Position numbers and translations under genes: made by a program
Notes under the pieces: model-generated
The model's input: only the letters and a program-made list of their open reading frames with translations
Told to the model about the DNA's origin: nothing
Databases searched by the model: none
DNA from: Myxococcota bacterium
Lineage (GTDB): Bacteria > Myxococcota_A > UBA9160 > SMWR01
Assembly: GCA_039030075.1 (NCBI GenBank)
Contig: JBCCEW010000018.1
Location: forward strand, 1-64,000
Direction of reading: 5' to 3'
DNA length: 64,000 bases
Shown here: in pieces, positions 7,993 through 16,280 of the stretch
How the letters are laid out: each line of letters opens with the position of its first letter
How positions within the stretch are numbered: position 1 is the stretch's first letter

Positions 7993-8655
7993 CTAGACGC
8001 CCGAGGGGCCGGTCTCTGCAGCGAAGAGTTCCGGGAGGAAGCCCGCGAGCGTCGTCATCTCTTCGTGGCAATGCACCTGGAGCGCGCGCCCCGCCTGGTC
8101 GCTCGCGGCGATCTTGCGCAGCCAGGAACGGTTCGCGATGCGATCGACGACGGAACCCATGCGACCGGTGCCGTGGACCATCCCCAACCAGAAGCGGCTG
8201 TGGAGTTCGCAGCCCCAGCTCGTGGGAAGCGCCAGATGTACGAGGCGACCGAGTTCGATCGGGTGACCGAGGAGCCCCGGGCGCGCACATACCGCGACGG
8301 CTTCCGGGTGGGCTGCCAGTGCGTCCCCGAAGAACTCCTCGGGCGCTTCGAAGGCGATGCGCAACTTCTGGAGTTTGCCGCCGATCAATTCGTGCACGAG
8401 ATGCTTCGCGCCGATGTGGCTTTCGGGACTCTTGTCTTCCCAGTCCATCCAGAGGTGGTCGCGCGGATGCCAGCGACGGTAGTGCTCGGTGGTTTGCAAG
8501 TAGCGCGCGAACCACCACTCGAACATGGCGGGTGTGACGCCGGGCATGCGGGTGAGGACGGCCACGTGCAGCACGCCGTCGGGCAGACGCTCGATGCCGC
8601 TCGTGTAGGGAAGGCGCGCGGGATCGAGGAGCGGGGTGAGGTCGGAGAAATGCAT
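7993..8655 (-). CDS. DAPG hydrolase (PhlG-like) family protein
   Basis: 220 aa from ATG 8655. The block VAVLTRMPGVTPAMFEWWFARYLQ...RRWHPRDHLWMDWEDKS and later VHELIGGKL and CHEEMTTLAGFLPELF fit the DAPG-hydrolase fold, whose founding member PhlG cleaves a C-C bond in 2,4-diacetylphloroglucinol. Candidate metal ligands are the His/Glu residues of WHPRDH, KHLVHE and CHEE. Real substrate unknown. It follows the frameshifted gene at 8673 by 17 bases and is probably co-transcribed with it. Confidence 0.72.
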   Translation of the reverse strand: MHFSDLTPLLDPARLPYTSGIERLPDGVLHVAVLTRMPGVTPAMFEWWFARYLQTTEHYRRWHPRDHLWMDWEDKSPESHIGAKHLVHELIGGKLQKLRIAFEAPEEFFGDALAAHPEAVAVCARPGLLGHPIELGRLVHLALPTSWGCELHSRFWLGMVHGTGRMGSVVDRIANRSWLRKIAASDQAGRALQVHCHEEMTTLAGFLPELFAAETGPSGV

Positions 8656-8672
8656 CGAGGAAGACTCGGGGA

Positions 8673-9085
8673 TCAGGGCCGGATCAGCCACATCATCCCG
8701 ATCACCTGAAGGGCTGCGATCCAGACGAGGGCGAGGCGAGCGACGTGGAGGCGACTGGCGTAGCGCCGAGCCTTCGGCGCTGGCGGTAGCCCCTCGCGCA
8801 GGTCGAGCTCCCAACGACGCAGAGTTGGATCAGCGCCGAGTAGAGGGCCGCAGCGACCAGATTGCCTGCTGCGATGAAGAACGCCGCGCTGGTGAAGGAC
8901 TCGCGGATGTCCGGATCGGCGATTGCCACGCCCACACCCGAAGCTCCGACGACGGCGAGGGCTACCACCGCGTCCGCGTAGTTCACGAGGCGGTCGGCGA
9001 GGGCGCGTTCCTCCGGATCGTTCGGCTCGGCTCCCACCGCGTCGGCGGGACGTTCGTCGGAAGCGGAGTCGGGCGGCGAGGACAT
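8673..9085 (-). pseudogene. small two- or three-helix membrane protein, interrupted by a -1 frameshift
   Basis: The ATG 9085 frame encodes an acidic N-terminus and two hydrophobic segments (ADAVVALAVVGASGVGVAIA, SAAFFIAAGNLVAAALYSAL). Coding character then shifts to the -1 frame near 8818-8822, continuing LRRWELDLREGLPPAPKARR and a third membrane segment to a stop at 8673. In the unshifted frame the protein ends in a Ser/Arg-rich tail at 8702. Either a sequencing indel or a real mutation. The shifted frame ends 17 bases before the next start, as expected of an intact operon gene. Confidence 0.6.
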
Positions 9086-9209
9086 GGGATCTCCGGAGTG
9101 ATCACACGGGGAGTCGGTTCCAATCGCAGTGAAACCGTAACGTGTCCTTGCGCCGCGTATCAGGGGCATCGCCGGGCTGGGGTACCGCGCTCGACGTCGG
9201 GCTGGAGCT

Positions 9210-10091
9210 TCAGCCTACGAGATCGAGCGGTTCGCGGTGCTGGCGCCACGCGTCGAGCGCAACCGCAGCGTCGGAGCGCAACGCCACCAGGCCGCCCACG
9301 ATCGCGCAGGTGGTGTCGGTGTCTCCGCCGGCCTCCGCAGTGGACCAGAGCGCGCGTTCGAAGTCGGGCGCGTGCGCCGCCTGCCACAGGGCGAAGGGCA
9401 CGGTGTCGAGGGCCGTGACGCGCGCTCCGTTGCCGAGCCGCGCGGCCGCTTCCGAAGGCGCGCACTCGGACAGCGTCGCGGCCTGCTCGAGGGCATCCCG
9501 GACCGGGCTCGGCGCAAGCGCCTGGGCCACGGCCGCGAGTCGCTCCCCCGGAACCATCGACGCATGAACCAGCGCGCCAGCGACGGCCACCGCCTGGGCG
9601 CCTGCCACGCCATCGGGGTGGGCGTGAGTCACGCGCGCCGAAAGCGCGGCTTCCTGCGCCGCACGTTCGGGGTCGCCCGCATAGTAGGCGCCGATCGGTG
9701 CGGCGCGCATGGCGGCTCCGTTGCCGAGCGAGCCCTCCCCGCGGAAGGCCGCACGCGCGAGGTCGCGCCAGTCGCCGCCCTCGGCGAGCTGCCGAAGCAG
9801 ACGCTGCGCTCCGCGTCCGTAGCCGCGGTTCGGATCGGCGACGAAGCGCGCCGCGAACGCCTGTGCGAGGGCGTCGGGCTCGATGCTCTCGTGGGTCTCG
9901 AGGTTCTCGACGATCGAGAGGGCCATCACCGTGTCGTCGGTCGTTCGCCACGGTCCGGGTGGCAGCCTGCGGGCGGGCGACGTCTGCGCCCCCGCAAGGG
10001 TCGCAGCGAAGGTCTCACCGAAGGCATCGCCGATCGAGAGACCGTCGAGCGAACGCCGGGCTCGCGCGCGAGGCGAGGCGTCGGCGCTCAA
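9210..10091 (-). CDS. ADP-ribosylglycohydrolase family protein
   Basis: 293 aa from TTG 10091, whose TTGA overlaps the stop of the GNAT gene. Family motifs: GLSIGDAFGE at the N-terminus, RTTDDTVMAL (metal-binding Thr-Asp-Asp), GNGAAMRAAPIG in the middle and GGDTDTTCAIVGGLVA at the C-terminus, which supply the two-magnesium site. The family removes ADP-ribose from arginine, e.g. DraG, or acts on O-acetyl-ADP-ribose. There is no nitrogenase or ART gene nearby. Last gene of a three-gene translationally coupled operon. Confidence 0.88.
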   Translation of the reverse strand: MSADASPRARARRSLDGLSIGDAFGETFAATLAGAQTSPARRLPPGPWRTTDDTVMALSIVENLETHESIEPDALAQAFAARFVADPNRGYGRGAQRLLRQLAEGGDWRDLARAAFRGEGSLGNGAAMRAAPIGAYYAGDPERAAQEAALSARVTHAHPDGVAGAQAVAVAGALVHASMVPGERLAAVAQALAPSPVRDALEQAATLSECAPSEAAARLGNGARVTALDTVPFALWQAAHAPDFERALWSTAEAGGDTDTTCAIVGGLVALRSDAAVALDAWRQHREPLDLVG

Positions 10092-10609
10092 CGCGATACC
10101 TCTTCTCGGAACAGCAGGTGGGGAAGCCCGGTGTGGGTGATGGTTCCCGCGGACGCGAACGCGAGCTTCTCGAGGACCCGACGCGAGCCCGCGTTGCTGG
10201 GGAGCGTGTAGGCAACGACGGTCTCGCACCCCGGCGGTCGGGGCGCGACGTGCAGCACCCAGTGTCCCATCTCGGAGGCGTAGCCCTGCCGCCACAGCGC
10301 GGGGCGCACGGCGTAGAGGAGCTCGACGCTTCCGGGCTCGACCGCGTCGGCAGGCGCGAGGCCCGCGTATCCGACGAAGCTTCCAGATCCAGACCCAGAT
10401 GCGGAGACGGTCTCGCGAAACACCCACGGGCCGAAGCCCCGATCCTTCCACTGGGTTCGCCAGCGCCGGAGCACGGCTTCGCTCTCGTCTGGCGAGCGCT
10501 GGCCACCGAGGGTGGCTCCCACGCGCGGGTCCGCGAAGAGCGCGATGAGGTCAGGGAGATCGTCGCTCATCGGAGCGCTCGCGCGGATGCGCGGCTGGCG
10601 GTCGCTCAC
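10088..10609 (-). CDS. GNAT acetyltransferase, RimJ-like
   Basis: 173 aa. Start GTG 10609 overlaps the upstream stop (GTGA). RimJ/RimL-type landmarks: WRTQWKDRGFGPWVF, the beta-4 strand VELLYAVRPALWRQGYASEM containing the acetyl-CoA pyrophosphate loop, then NAGSRRVLEKLAF. Acceptor substrate unknown. Middle gene of the YdjM/GNAT/ADP-ribosylglycohydrolase operon. Confidence 0.82.
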   Translation of the reverse strand: MSDRQPRIRASAPMSDDLPDLIALFADPRVGATLGGQRSPDESEAVLRRWRTQWKDRGFGPWVFRETVSASGSGSGSFVGYAGLAPADAVEPGSVELLYAVRPALWRQGYASEMGHWVLHVAPRPPGCETVVAYTLPSNAGSRRVLEKLAFASAGTITHTGLPHLLFREEVSR

Positions 10610-11142
10610 GCGGAGCCATCGCGTCGGGCGCGTCGGCGAAACGAGACTCCGGCGACGGCGATCGCGGTTGCGGGCAACCCGACCCAGAAGGCTTCGTTCG
10701 TGACGATGGCCAGCCCGGTCGTCGAGAAGAACGCCCGGACCGACAGCGGTGAGGTCGAGATCGGACGCCACTCGGCGAAGTGGCGCGCAGCGTCGAAGGG
10801 AATCCACAAGCCGACGCCCAGCCCGGCGTTGGTGAACGTATCGAGCAGGCCGTGGGACGCGACGGCCAAGCCGCAGAGAACGGCGATGCGACCCGCGAAC
10901 GGCCGCCCACGCAGGAGTGCGTAGATCGCGCCTGCCACCGCGGCCGCGAACGGGAGGGAATGGGTCAAGCCCCGGTGACCCAAAGGGTGGCCGTAGGGGA
11001 TGCCCCACCAGAAACCGATGACATCGAGGTCGGGCGCGGCGGAGAGCGCGGGCAGGCACCAAGGCAGCCAGCGGGGTCCGCCGCGCGGCCCCCAGGTCGA
11101 CAGTGCGCCGCCGATGGCAGCATGGGCGAAGGCACTCGGCAC
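10606..11142 (-). CDS. YdjM/LexA-binding-type metal-dependent membrane hydrolase
   Basis: 178 aa. Conserved residues of the YdjM (PF04307) family: FAHAAIGG, SAAPDLDVIG, HRGLTHSL and HGLLDTFTN, with four membrane helices; the His/Asp residues form a predicted metal site. GTG 11142 is chosen because it begins nine bases after the promoter hexamer CATACT and no ribosome site is seen, so the mRNA is probably leaderless. First gene of a three-gene operon. Confidence 0.82.
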   Translation of the reverse strand: MPSAFAHAAIGGALSTWGPRGGPRWLPWCLPALSAAPDLDVIGFWWGIPYGHPLGHRGLTHSLPFAAAVAGAIYALLRGRPFAGRIAVLCGLAVASHGLLDTFTNAGLGVGLWIPFDAARHFAEWRPISTSPLSVRAFFSTTGLAIVTNEAFWVGLPATAIAVAGVSFRRRARRDGSA

Positions 11143-11150
11143 GTGGCCCC

Positions 11151-11163
11151 AGTATGCCAGAGG
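11151..11163 (-). promoter_or_regulatory. array promoter motif, copy 1 (leaderless type)
   Basis: Minus strand CTCTGGCATACTGG; hexamer CATACT at 11156-11151. GTG 11142 follows after 8 nt. No dyad. Confidence 0.6.
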
Positions 11164-11189
11164 GGCGCGCGTCTCCGATGTGACGCCGC

Positions 11190-11624
11190 CTACAGCAGAC
11201 CGAGCGACGCAGCCAGGCACGCGACCGCCAACTGCAACTGATCCTGACGTCGCGCGCACCAGTCTTCGTTGAAGGCGCACCGGTACTGCCAGTGGAAGTG
11301 CTCCATCCTGCTGAGTTCGGCGGCGAGCTCGCCGTGGAGCCTCGAGGTGCCACCCGGGTGCTGGGCGACACGCTCGCTGGCCAGATAGCGCTGACAGGCG
11401 TCCCGGTAGGCCTGATCGAGGGAGCCGCCCGGCGCCTCGGGGAACTCCGGCGCCCCTGGCGGCGGAAGCGCGGCCTGTCGGAACGGCGCCCGGAGGTGCC
11501 AACCGCCGTCAGGCTCGATCGGAGCCCCGGGAGGCGGACCCAGGTTGTGCCACCAATGCCCGCAGAACCCGAGGGCGCTCAAGACGAGCGAGCACGAGAC
11601 GAGGGCGGAAAGGACCAATTGCAT
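11190..11624 (-). CDS. exported protein, unknown function
   Basis: 144 aa. Hydrophobic N-terminus (LVLSALVSCSLVLSALGFCGHWWHN) is a signal peptide or anchor. Then a Pro/Gly-rich segment and a helical domain rich in Gln/Arg with paired cysteines (DACQRYL, YRCAFNEDWCARRQ). Family not recognised. Preceded by a long-form array element. Confidence 0.55.
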   Translation of the reverse strand: MQLVLSALVSCSLVLSALGFCGHWWHNLGPPPGAPIEPDGGWHLRAPFRQAALPPPGAPEFPEAPGGSLDQAYRDACQRYLASERVAQHPGGTSRLHGELAAELSRMEHFHWQYRCAFNEDWCARRQDQLQLAVACLAASLGLL

Positions 11625-11720
11625 GGAGCGGATCCCGTGGACGGGCGATCGGCCCCCGGAGCGCCTTGCCGCGATGGCCGAGCGCATCCCTCTCTGCAGT
11701 ATGCCAGAGCGAAGCGCTGG
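11625..11720 (-). repeat. array element, long form (copy 2)
   Basis: Motif TCTGGCATACTG (hexamer 11703-11698), then GCGCTCGGCC...CGCGGCAAGGCGC...GGGGCCGATCGCCC, the same order as the copies 40 kb away, ending with a GGATCC-type spacer just before ATG 11624. Confidence 0.6.
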
Positions 11721-11802
11721 TTGGGAAGGCGGGCACCCGGCGCGCGTTCACGCCGCCGCGCGCTCGGGCTGGGACCGCTGAATCGCGCTGCGGTGAACGC
11801 CA

Positions 11803-12273
11803 TCACGGCGACGTGTTCGGCAAGCGCGGATCTTCGATCGCTTCGCCCGCTGCGAGGACCTTCCCCATACTGATGCGCGGCTCGACCGCGTAGCCGAGGC
11901 GTTCGTAGAAGCGGACGACCTCGGGGCTCGACGCGCGCACCTGCAGGTTGAGTTTCGGGCAGCCCAGTGCGGCGAGTCGCCGTTCCGCCTCGCGCAAGAG
12001 CCCGGCGCCGATCCCTTCGCGTCTCCGTTCTGGATCGACGGCCACGAGATGTAGCCAGCCGCGGTGTCCGTCGAAGCCGGCCATCGTCGTGCCGACGACG
12101 CCCCTTCCCACCCGCGCTACCAGGAAGAGCTCGGGTTGCACGTCGAGCTTGCGACGGATGTCGAGCACCGGGTCGTTGCGCGCGGGGGCATCGGGAAACA
12201 CCGCGCGCCAGAGCGCGACGACCCCTTCGTGGTCGTCGGGGGCGTACGGTGCGACGATCGGTCGCGAGGCCAT
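11803..12273 (-). CDS. GNAT acetyltransferase, YpeA-like
   Basis: 156 aa. The GNAT core is complete: WLHLVAVDPERRREGIGAGLLREAERRL carries the acetyl-CoA loop R-R-x-G-I-G-A, followed by LNLQVRASSPEVVRFYERLGY. Strong similarity in pattern to the YpeA (YjaB-like) branch. Start ATG 12273 with AAGGAG ten bases upstream. Substrate unknown. Confidence 0.85.
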   Translation of the reverse strand: MASRPIVAPYAPDDHEGVVALWRAVFPDAPARNDPVLDIRRKLDVQPELFLVARVGRGVVGTTMAGFDGHRGWLHLVAVDPERRREGIGAGLLREAERRLAALGCPKLNLQVRASSPEVVRFYERLGYAVEPRISMGKVLAAGEAIEDPRLPNTSP

Positions 12274-12353
12274 GGGACACTCCTTGGGTTCGTCCGAACC
12301 GAAGACGCCCCACGACGCAGGGGGCGCCGCGGCCGGAACGGGCTCGTGCGGCG

Positions 12354-12530
12354 CTAACGCTCTCGCTTCGGACGACGGACCCGCTCACCGCCGCAGCTCT
12401 GGCAGCGCGCGACCATGAGGGTCGTGCCATCCGAGCAGAAGGTGCAGTCGAAGCCGCAGAGGCACGCCTCGGCGCGCATCGGCAGGGCACCGTCGCACTT
12501 CTCGCAGGCGCTCTTCCTATCGAGAGCCAT
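12354..12530 (-). CDS. DUF1272 zinc-ribbon-like protein
   Basis: 58 aa from ATG 12530. Cysteine pattern CEKCDGALP, CLCGFDCTFCSDG, CQSCGGERVRRP fits the DUF1272 family, small proteins that probably bind zinc. The upstream in-frame codons to 12641 lack support. Confidence 0.78.
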   Translation of the reverse strand: MALDRKSACEKCDGALPMRAEACLCGFDCTFCSDGTTLMVARCQSCGGERVRRPKRER

Positions 12531-12639
12531 GGCACGACTCGTCCGGGAAATCGTTGGGATGAAGGTGCGAAGGCTATCACGGAAACCGGAGAGCGTCGGG
12601 CATCCGCGGTACCCTCGCCGGAGAGGAGGGAGCCATGCC

Positions 12640-13044
12640 ATGACCGGTGGCTGTCAATGCGGCGCGGTTCGTTATCGCATCGAAGGCCCTCCGAAGGCCG
12701 TCACCGCGTGCCACTGCCGCGAGTGTCAGCGCCAATCGGGCAGTGCCTTCGGGATGAGCCTGATCGTCGCGCGCGACGGGTTTCATCTCGACCAGGGCGA
12801 CGTGCAGGTGTACTCGCGCGTGGGAGAAAGCGGGCTCGAGGTGGCCGGAGCGTTCTGCGGCATCTGCGGGACGCGTCTGTACCACGATCTGGAGCGGAAC
12901 CCGACGACGCGCAACGTCAAGGCGGGCACCCTGGACGATCCGTCGGAGTGTGCGCCCATCCTTCACGTGTGGACGGACAGCCGCCAGCGCTGGTTCACCC
13001 TGCCCGAGGCCGTACCTCACTTCGGGCGCAATCCGGGCGAGTGA
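12640..13044 (+). CDS. GFA-family (glutathione-dependent formaldehyde-activating-like) zinc protein
   Basis: 134 aa. Zinc-binding pattern GGCQCGAVRY, CHCRECQRQSGSAFG, FCGICGTRLYH, and the late GTLDDP motif are the GFA (CENP-V) fold. Most members are uncharacterised; true glutathione S-hydroxymethyl-lyase activity is not implied. ATG 12640 with GGAGGGAG upstream. One of four GFA genes in the window and the only one on the plus strand. Confidence 0.85.
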   Translation: MTGGCQCGAVRYRIEGPPKAVTACHCRECQRQSGSAFGMSLIVARDGFHLDQGDVQVYSRVGESGLEVAGAFCGICGTRLYHDLERNPTTRNVKAGTLDDPSECAPILHVWTDSRQRWFTLPEAVPHFGRNPGE

Positions 13045-13072
13045 CGAACGCCCGCAGGCCGCTGGTCTGCGA

Positions 13073-13749
13073 TCAGGCCGGAAGCCAGGCGTAGCCGCTG
13101 CGCAGGGCCTCGCGTCCCCCGGATTCGAGGACGTCGCCGTGGGACACCACGACGCGTTCGAAGGGCCAGGCCAGCACGCGATCGAGGGAACGACGGAACG
13201 CGAGGCGGTCTCGGATCATCACCCGCTCGATCAGAGACGGCGCGAGCTGGTCGAAGGAGCCGAGCAACCGGAAGGCCCACCGCGTCAGCCACGGGTGACG
13301 ATCGCGCACGTAGAAGGCGATGTCGGTGGCGATGAGCGTCGCGCTCGGTGCGTGGAAGAAGACGACCTCGTTCGCGAACGGGTATCCCGCGAAGAACACC
13401 TGGTCCAGTGCGTCGCCCCATTCTGCAGGCGCCACGTCGCCGAGAACCGCGGTGATCTTCAGGTCGGGCCGCTTCGTTTCGAGGCCCGGAGCCACATGAA
13501 GCGTGGCGTCGGGGAAGGCGGCTTGCCAGTCACCGACGTAGAGATGATGCAGGCGGTTCGGCGCCAACAGGGCGCGCACGGGCCCGAGAGCTTCTACTTC
13601 GCGGCACAGGGCGTCGTCGAGCGGGATCGGCGAGTGGACCCAGAGGCTCTCGTCGGGCAGACGCGCCACCGTCATGCGGCAGCCGACTTCGAGTCCACCG
13701 AAACGGAGCGGGGCCTCCGCAGTGAAGAGGTCCGGCGCGAGCTGTTGCA
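13073..13749 (-). CDS. DUF4336 metallo-hydrolase-like protein
   Basis: 225 aa. DUF4336 pattern: LWVHSPIPLDDAL, a loop LLAPNRLHHLYVGDWQAAFP that replaces the HxHxDH metal motif of beta-lactamase-fold enzymes, FFAGYPFANEVVFFH, and C-terminal RVVVSHGDVLES. Distant metallo-beta-lactamase relative of unknown function. ATG 13749 chosen as the first Met after the promoter motif at 13817. Confidence 0.78.
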
Positions 13750-13778
13750 TCGAAGCTCCGTGGAAGGGAAGCAGGCTC

Positions 13779-14042
13779 CTAGGAGTCGCTTCCGTCCCCT
13801 TTGGGCGCGCCGCTCGAGTATGCCGGAGATGCATCCGCCTCGCCGGACGTCTCATGAGCGTCGAGGCACGCTGCACAGATACACGCGGTGGGCGCGGCCT
13901 GGGCGAGCAGGTCGGGAGGGAAGGAGCGCGCCGCGCACCAGCAAGGCGCAGCGTCTCCGGCCTCGGCGCGGGCCAGCGCGCACGCGTTCGGCTGGCTGCA
14001 GAGCGGGCAGACGCCGGTTTTCGGCTGGGCCGGATCGCTCAC
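13779..14042 (-). CDS. cysteine-rich CWC family protein
   Basis: 87 aa. CPLCSQPNACALA and APCWCAARSFPPDLL...CICAACL match the CWC family (PF14375), small proteins with a C-W-C centre likely to bind metal. GTG 14042 overlaps the stop of the DsbA-family gene. The last ~18 codons (SPAYSSGAPKG) are read from the array promoter motif, so the motif is embedded in coding sequence. Confidence 0.78.
   Translation of the reverse strand: MSDPAQPKTGVCPLCSQPNACALARAEAGDAAPCWCAARSFPPDLLAQAAPTACICAACLDAHETSGEADASPAYSSGAPKGDGSDS
13817..13829 (-). promoter_or_regulatory. array promoter motif, copy 3, inside the 3' end of the CWC gene
   Basis: Minus strand TCCGGCATACTCG; hexamer 13822-13817. It lies within the coding sequence of the upstream gene and drives the DUF4336 gene 68 nt downstream. 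Confidence 0.5.
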
Positions 14043-14629
14043 GCCTGCGTCGCCCAATTCAAGGCGGCTTCGAGGCGATCGTTGCCCCAGAAGAGCTCGT
14101 CGCCCACGAGGAACGACGGCGCGCCGAAGAGGCCGCGCTCCGCTGCCTCTTCGCTCTGTGTGCGCAGCGCCTGCTTCGAGTCCGGGCTCACGGCCGCGGC
14201 GAGGACGGTCTCGGCGTCGGCACCCGCTGCGTTCAGGCAGTCGGTCAACACTTCGGGCGATGCGATGTTCCGGTCGTCCGCGAAGTTCGCGTGGTAGACG
14301 CGTCGAACGAACTCGGGCACCCAGGGCTCCTCCGCGTGGTGGCAGGTGACACGGGCGGCGGTCAGGCCGTTGCGCGGGAACTCGGACGGCTTTCGAAAGT
14401 CGACGCCCTGCGCCGCGCAGATCCGCTCCATGTCGCGCCACATGTAGCGCCCCTTCACCGGATAGAGATTGAACGGGGAGTCGTTCCAGCCCTGCGTGTG
14501 GAAGATCGGTCCGAGCAGGAACGCCCGCCACACGACATCGACACCACGCTCCCGGGCCAACGCTTCGACGCGTTGCGAGGCTGGGTAGGAGTAGGTGCTC
14601 GCAAACTCGAACCAGAACTCGATCGGCAT
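14039..14629 (-). CDS. DsbA-family 2-hydroxychromene-2-carboxylate isomerase-like protein
   Basis: 196 aa. N-terminal IEFWFEFASTYSYPASQRVE, with the Ser of the S-x-Y-S/Y active site typical of HCCA isomerases, middle FLLGPIFHTQGWND, and C-terminal GLFGAPSFLVGDELFWGNDRLE. The kappa-class GST/HCCA isomerase branch uses glutathione. No naphthalene-pathway genes nearby, so the substrate is open. First gene of a coupled pair with the CWC protein. -10-like TACGCT lies upstream. Confidence 0.85.
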   Translation of the reverse strand: MPIEFWFEFASTYSYPASQRVEALARERGVDVVWRAFLLGPIFHTQGWNDSPFNLYPVKGRYMWRDMERICAAQGVDFRKPSEFPRNGLTAARVTCHHAEEPWVPEFVRRVYHANFADDRNIASPEVLTDCLNAAGADAETVLAAAVSPDSKQALRTQSEEAAERGLFGAPSFLVGDELFWGNDRLEAALNWATQA

Positions 14630-14677
14630 GGGAGGCTCCGGCGACAGCGCTGTGCGAAGCGTACCCGACTCGACCGG

Positions 14678-15073
14678 CTAGGAGTCGCCGGGTCGCAGTC
14701 GGTTCTCGAGAACCCGGACGTGAACGGGCTTCCAGAAGGGGAACCAGCGCAGACTCTGGCGGCTGTGTTCCCTCCAATCGCCCTGCCGCTCCTCTTCGAG
14801 CGCCCAGCGATGGGCGGTCTCGCCGCGGTACCAGACGCGGAGTCTGCACGCGCCGAACAGGCCGTACGACACACAATCGAGGGCTTCGCGCGCCGAGTCG
14901 AAGCGCTCGTACCAGCCCGCGAAGTGCACGAGGAAGCGGTTGCCTTCGCGAAGGAGGGCCACGGGAAACGTGGAATCGCCCTCGGGAAAGACCTCGATGG
15001 CGTCCTCGCGTGCGTCGACGCGCAGCGCAGGGTGGCGCGCCACGCGCCGCTTCAGCTCAGCGAAGACGTCCAT
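14678..15073 (-). CDS. hypothetical soluble protein
   Basis: 131 aa from ATG 15073, overlapping the TonB-C-like gene by 17 bases. Alternating strands and helices (IEVFPEGDSTFPVALLREGN, FLVHFAGWYERFDSAREALD). Family not recognised. Confidence 0.6.
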   Translation of the reverse strand: MDVFAELKRRVARHPALRVDAREDAIEVFPEGDSTFPVALLREGNRFLVHFAGWYERFDSAREALDCVSYGLFGACRLRVWYRGETAHRWALEEERQGDWREHSRQSLRWFPFWKPVHVRVLENRLRPGDS

Positions 15074-15374
15074 GGGAGCCGAGTCTCTGGCCGCGCTCGT
15101 CGAAGTCGAGTGTGACCTGTTGGTCGTGGACCCAGACGGCCCGGCGCTCGCGGAGTTGCGGCGTGAATCGCCACCGCCGCACGATCCGGAGTGCCATCGC
15201 GTCGTGCACGCCCGCTGGCTCCGAACGGACGACACGCACGTTCCGGGTCGCGCCGCTCGGCGCGATGTCGTAGGCGACGTCGACGAAGCCCGGTTCGACG
15301 ACGCGGCTCGGCGGAGCCGGGGATGCGCACCCGAGTGCGATCGCGAGCCACACCAGCGCCGCCGGCCGAGTCAC
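15057..15374 (-). CDS. TonB C-terminal-like lipoprotein
   Basis: 105 aa. GTG 15374 overlaps the upstream GFA stop. Short signal with lipobox LGCA, then a TonB-C-type fold: GFVDVAYDIAPSGATRNVRV, ...MALRIVRRWRFTP... and a final strand. TonB C-terminal domains contact outer-membrane receptors, but no TM/proline spacer is present, so it is more like the small TonB-C lipoproteins of unknown role. Confidence 0.65.
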   Translation of the reverse strand: MTRPAALVWLAIALGCASPAPPSRVVEPGFVDVAYDIAPSGATRNVRVVRSEPAGVHDAMALRIVRRWRFTPQLRERRAVWVHDQQVTLDFDERGQRLGSHGRLR

Positions 15375-15862
15375 GTCTGAACGAGTCCCAGGCGTTCGTG
15401 CCACGCGGCAATCGACTCTTTCGGGTAGCCGTCGAATTCCTGGTCGCCGGAATCGGCGCGGACCACGACCCAGTCGGCCTTCGAACCAAGGAGCAGGTGT
15501 GTGCGCTCGGGCGGAACCGGCAGGGGAGTGTCGATGGCCGAGGCGAGCGGGTGGACCAGTTCGGGCCAGCGCGGGTCCCACAGCCAGAGGGGGCTCCCGC
15601 AGTTGCCGCAGAAGTGTCGCTGTCCCGGGCTCTGCTCGGGAGCATGATCGCCTTCGCGCTGAATCATCGCCTGGTAGACACGCAGCTGCTCGCGACCCTC
15701 GACCTCGAGGGTCGCGTAGTCGCCGCTCAAGTTGATCGCATACCCGCCGCTCCCCGCGGTCTTGCGACAGATCGAGCAGTAGCAGAGGTTGAACGGGTAG
15801 GGGTGCGGCGAGTCCAGTCGGAACCGCACGGCCCGGCAGTGGCACGAACCCTCGAGTCGCAC
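15371..15862 (-). CDS. GFA-family zinc protein
   Basis: 163 aa, longer than the other GFA proteins here. GSCHCRAVRF, CYCSICRKTAGSGGYAINL, HFCGNCGSPLWLWDPRWPEL and PERTHLLLGSKADW define the DUF636/GFA branch with a YAINL active-site region. GTG 15862 start. First of a tandem with another GFA gene upstream and two coupled genes downstream. Confidence 0.82.
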   Translation of the reverse strand: MRLEGSCHCRAVRFRLDSPHPYPFNLCYCSICRKTAGSGGYAINLSGDYATLEVEGREQLRVYQAMIQREGDHAPEQSPGQRHFCGNCGSPLWLWDPRWPELVHPLASAIDTPLPVPPERTHLLLGSKADWVVVRADSGDQEFDGYPKESIAAWHERLGLVQT

Positions 15863-15904
15863 GCGTCGGTCCTCGCTGCTGGGGAGAGGTGAAGAACGGT
15901 CGGG

Positions 15905-16264
15905 TCAGGATAGCTTCTGGGCTTCGTACCGTTGCTGTGTCGGGGCGAAGCCCGACGGGTCGTCGAGGCTACCAAGCGTGACCGCGATGGAGGTGTCGCG
16001 CGCGTCGCGGAAAGCCAGCTGGGTGCCACATCCGCGGCAGAAGACGCGGGTGACGTCGGGCGAGGACTCGCGCGAGGCCGGCGTTCCCTTGCGGAAGACC
16101 AACGCGCCGAGCGGCAGCAGCAACCAGGTCACCGCCGTCGCGCCCGTCGCGTGTCGGCAGTCTTCGCAGTGGCAGAGCACGACCTCCTGCGGCTCCGCGG
16201 TGAGCGTGTACCGCACCGAGCCACAGGCGCAGCGGCCCGTGCGTTCGCCCGCCGCTCCCGTCAT
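15905..16264 (-). CDS. GFA-family zinc protein
   Basis: 119 aa. GRCACGSVRYTLTAEP, CHCEDCRHATGATAVTW, VFCRGCGTQLAFRDA and LGSLDDPSGFAPTQ. Close in layout to 20575-21030 but not to its direct neighbour 15371, so the tandem is not a recent duplication. Confidence 0.82.
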   Translation of the reverse strand: MTGAAGERTGRCACGSVRYTLTAEPQEVVLCHCEDCRHATGATAVTWLLLPLGALVFRKGTPASRESSPDVTRVFCRGCGTQLAFRDARDTSIAVTLGSLDDPSGFAPTQQRYEAQKLS

Positions 16265-16280
16265 GGGCGCACCACGGCGC

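Noticed and set aside
12950-15115. 721-codon plus-strand ORF
   Set aside because: GC-rich shadow opposite four well-supported minus-strand genes (DUF4336, CWC, DsbA-type, hypothetical).
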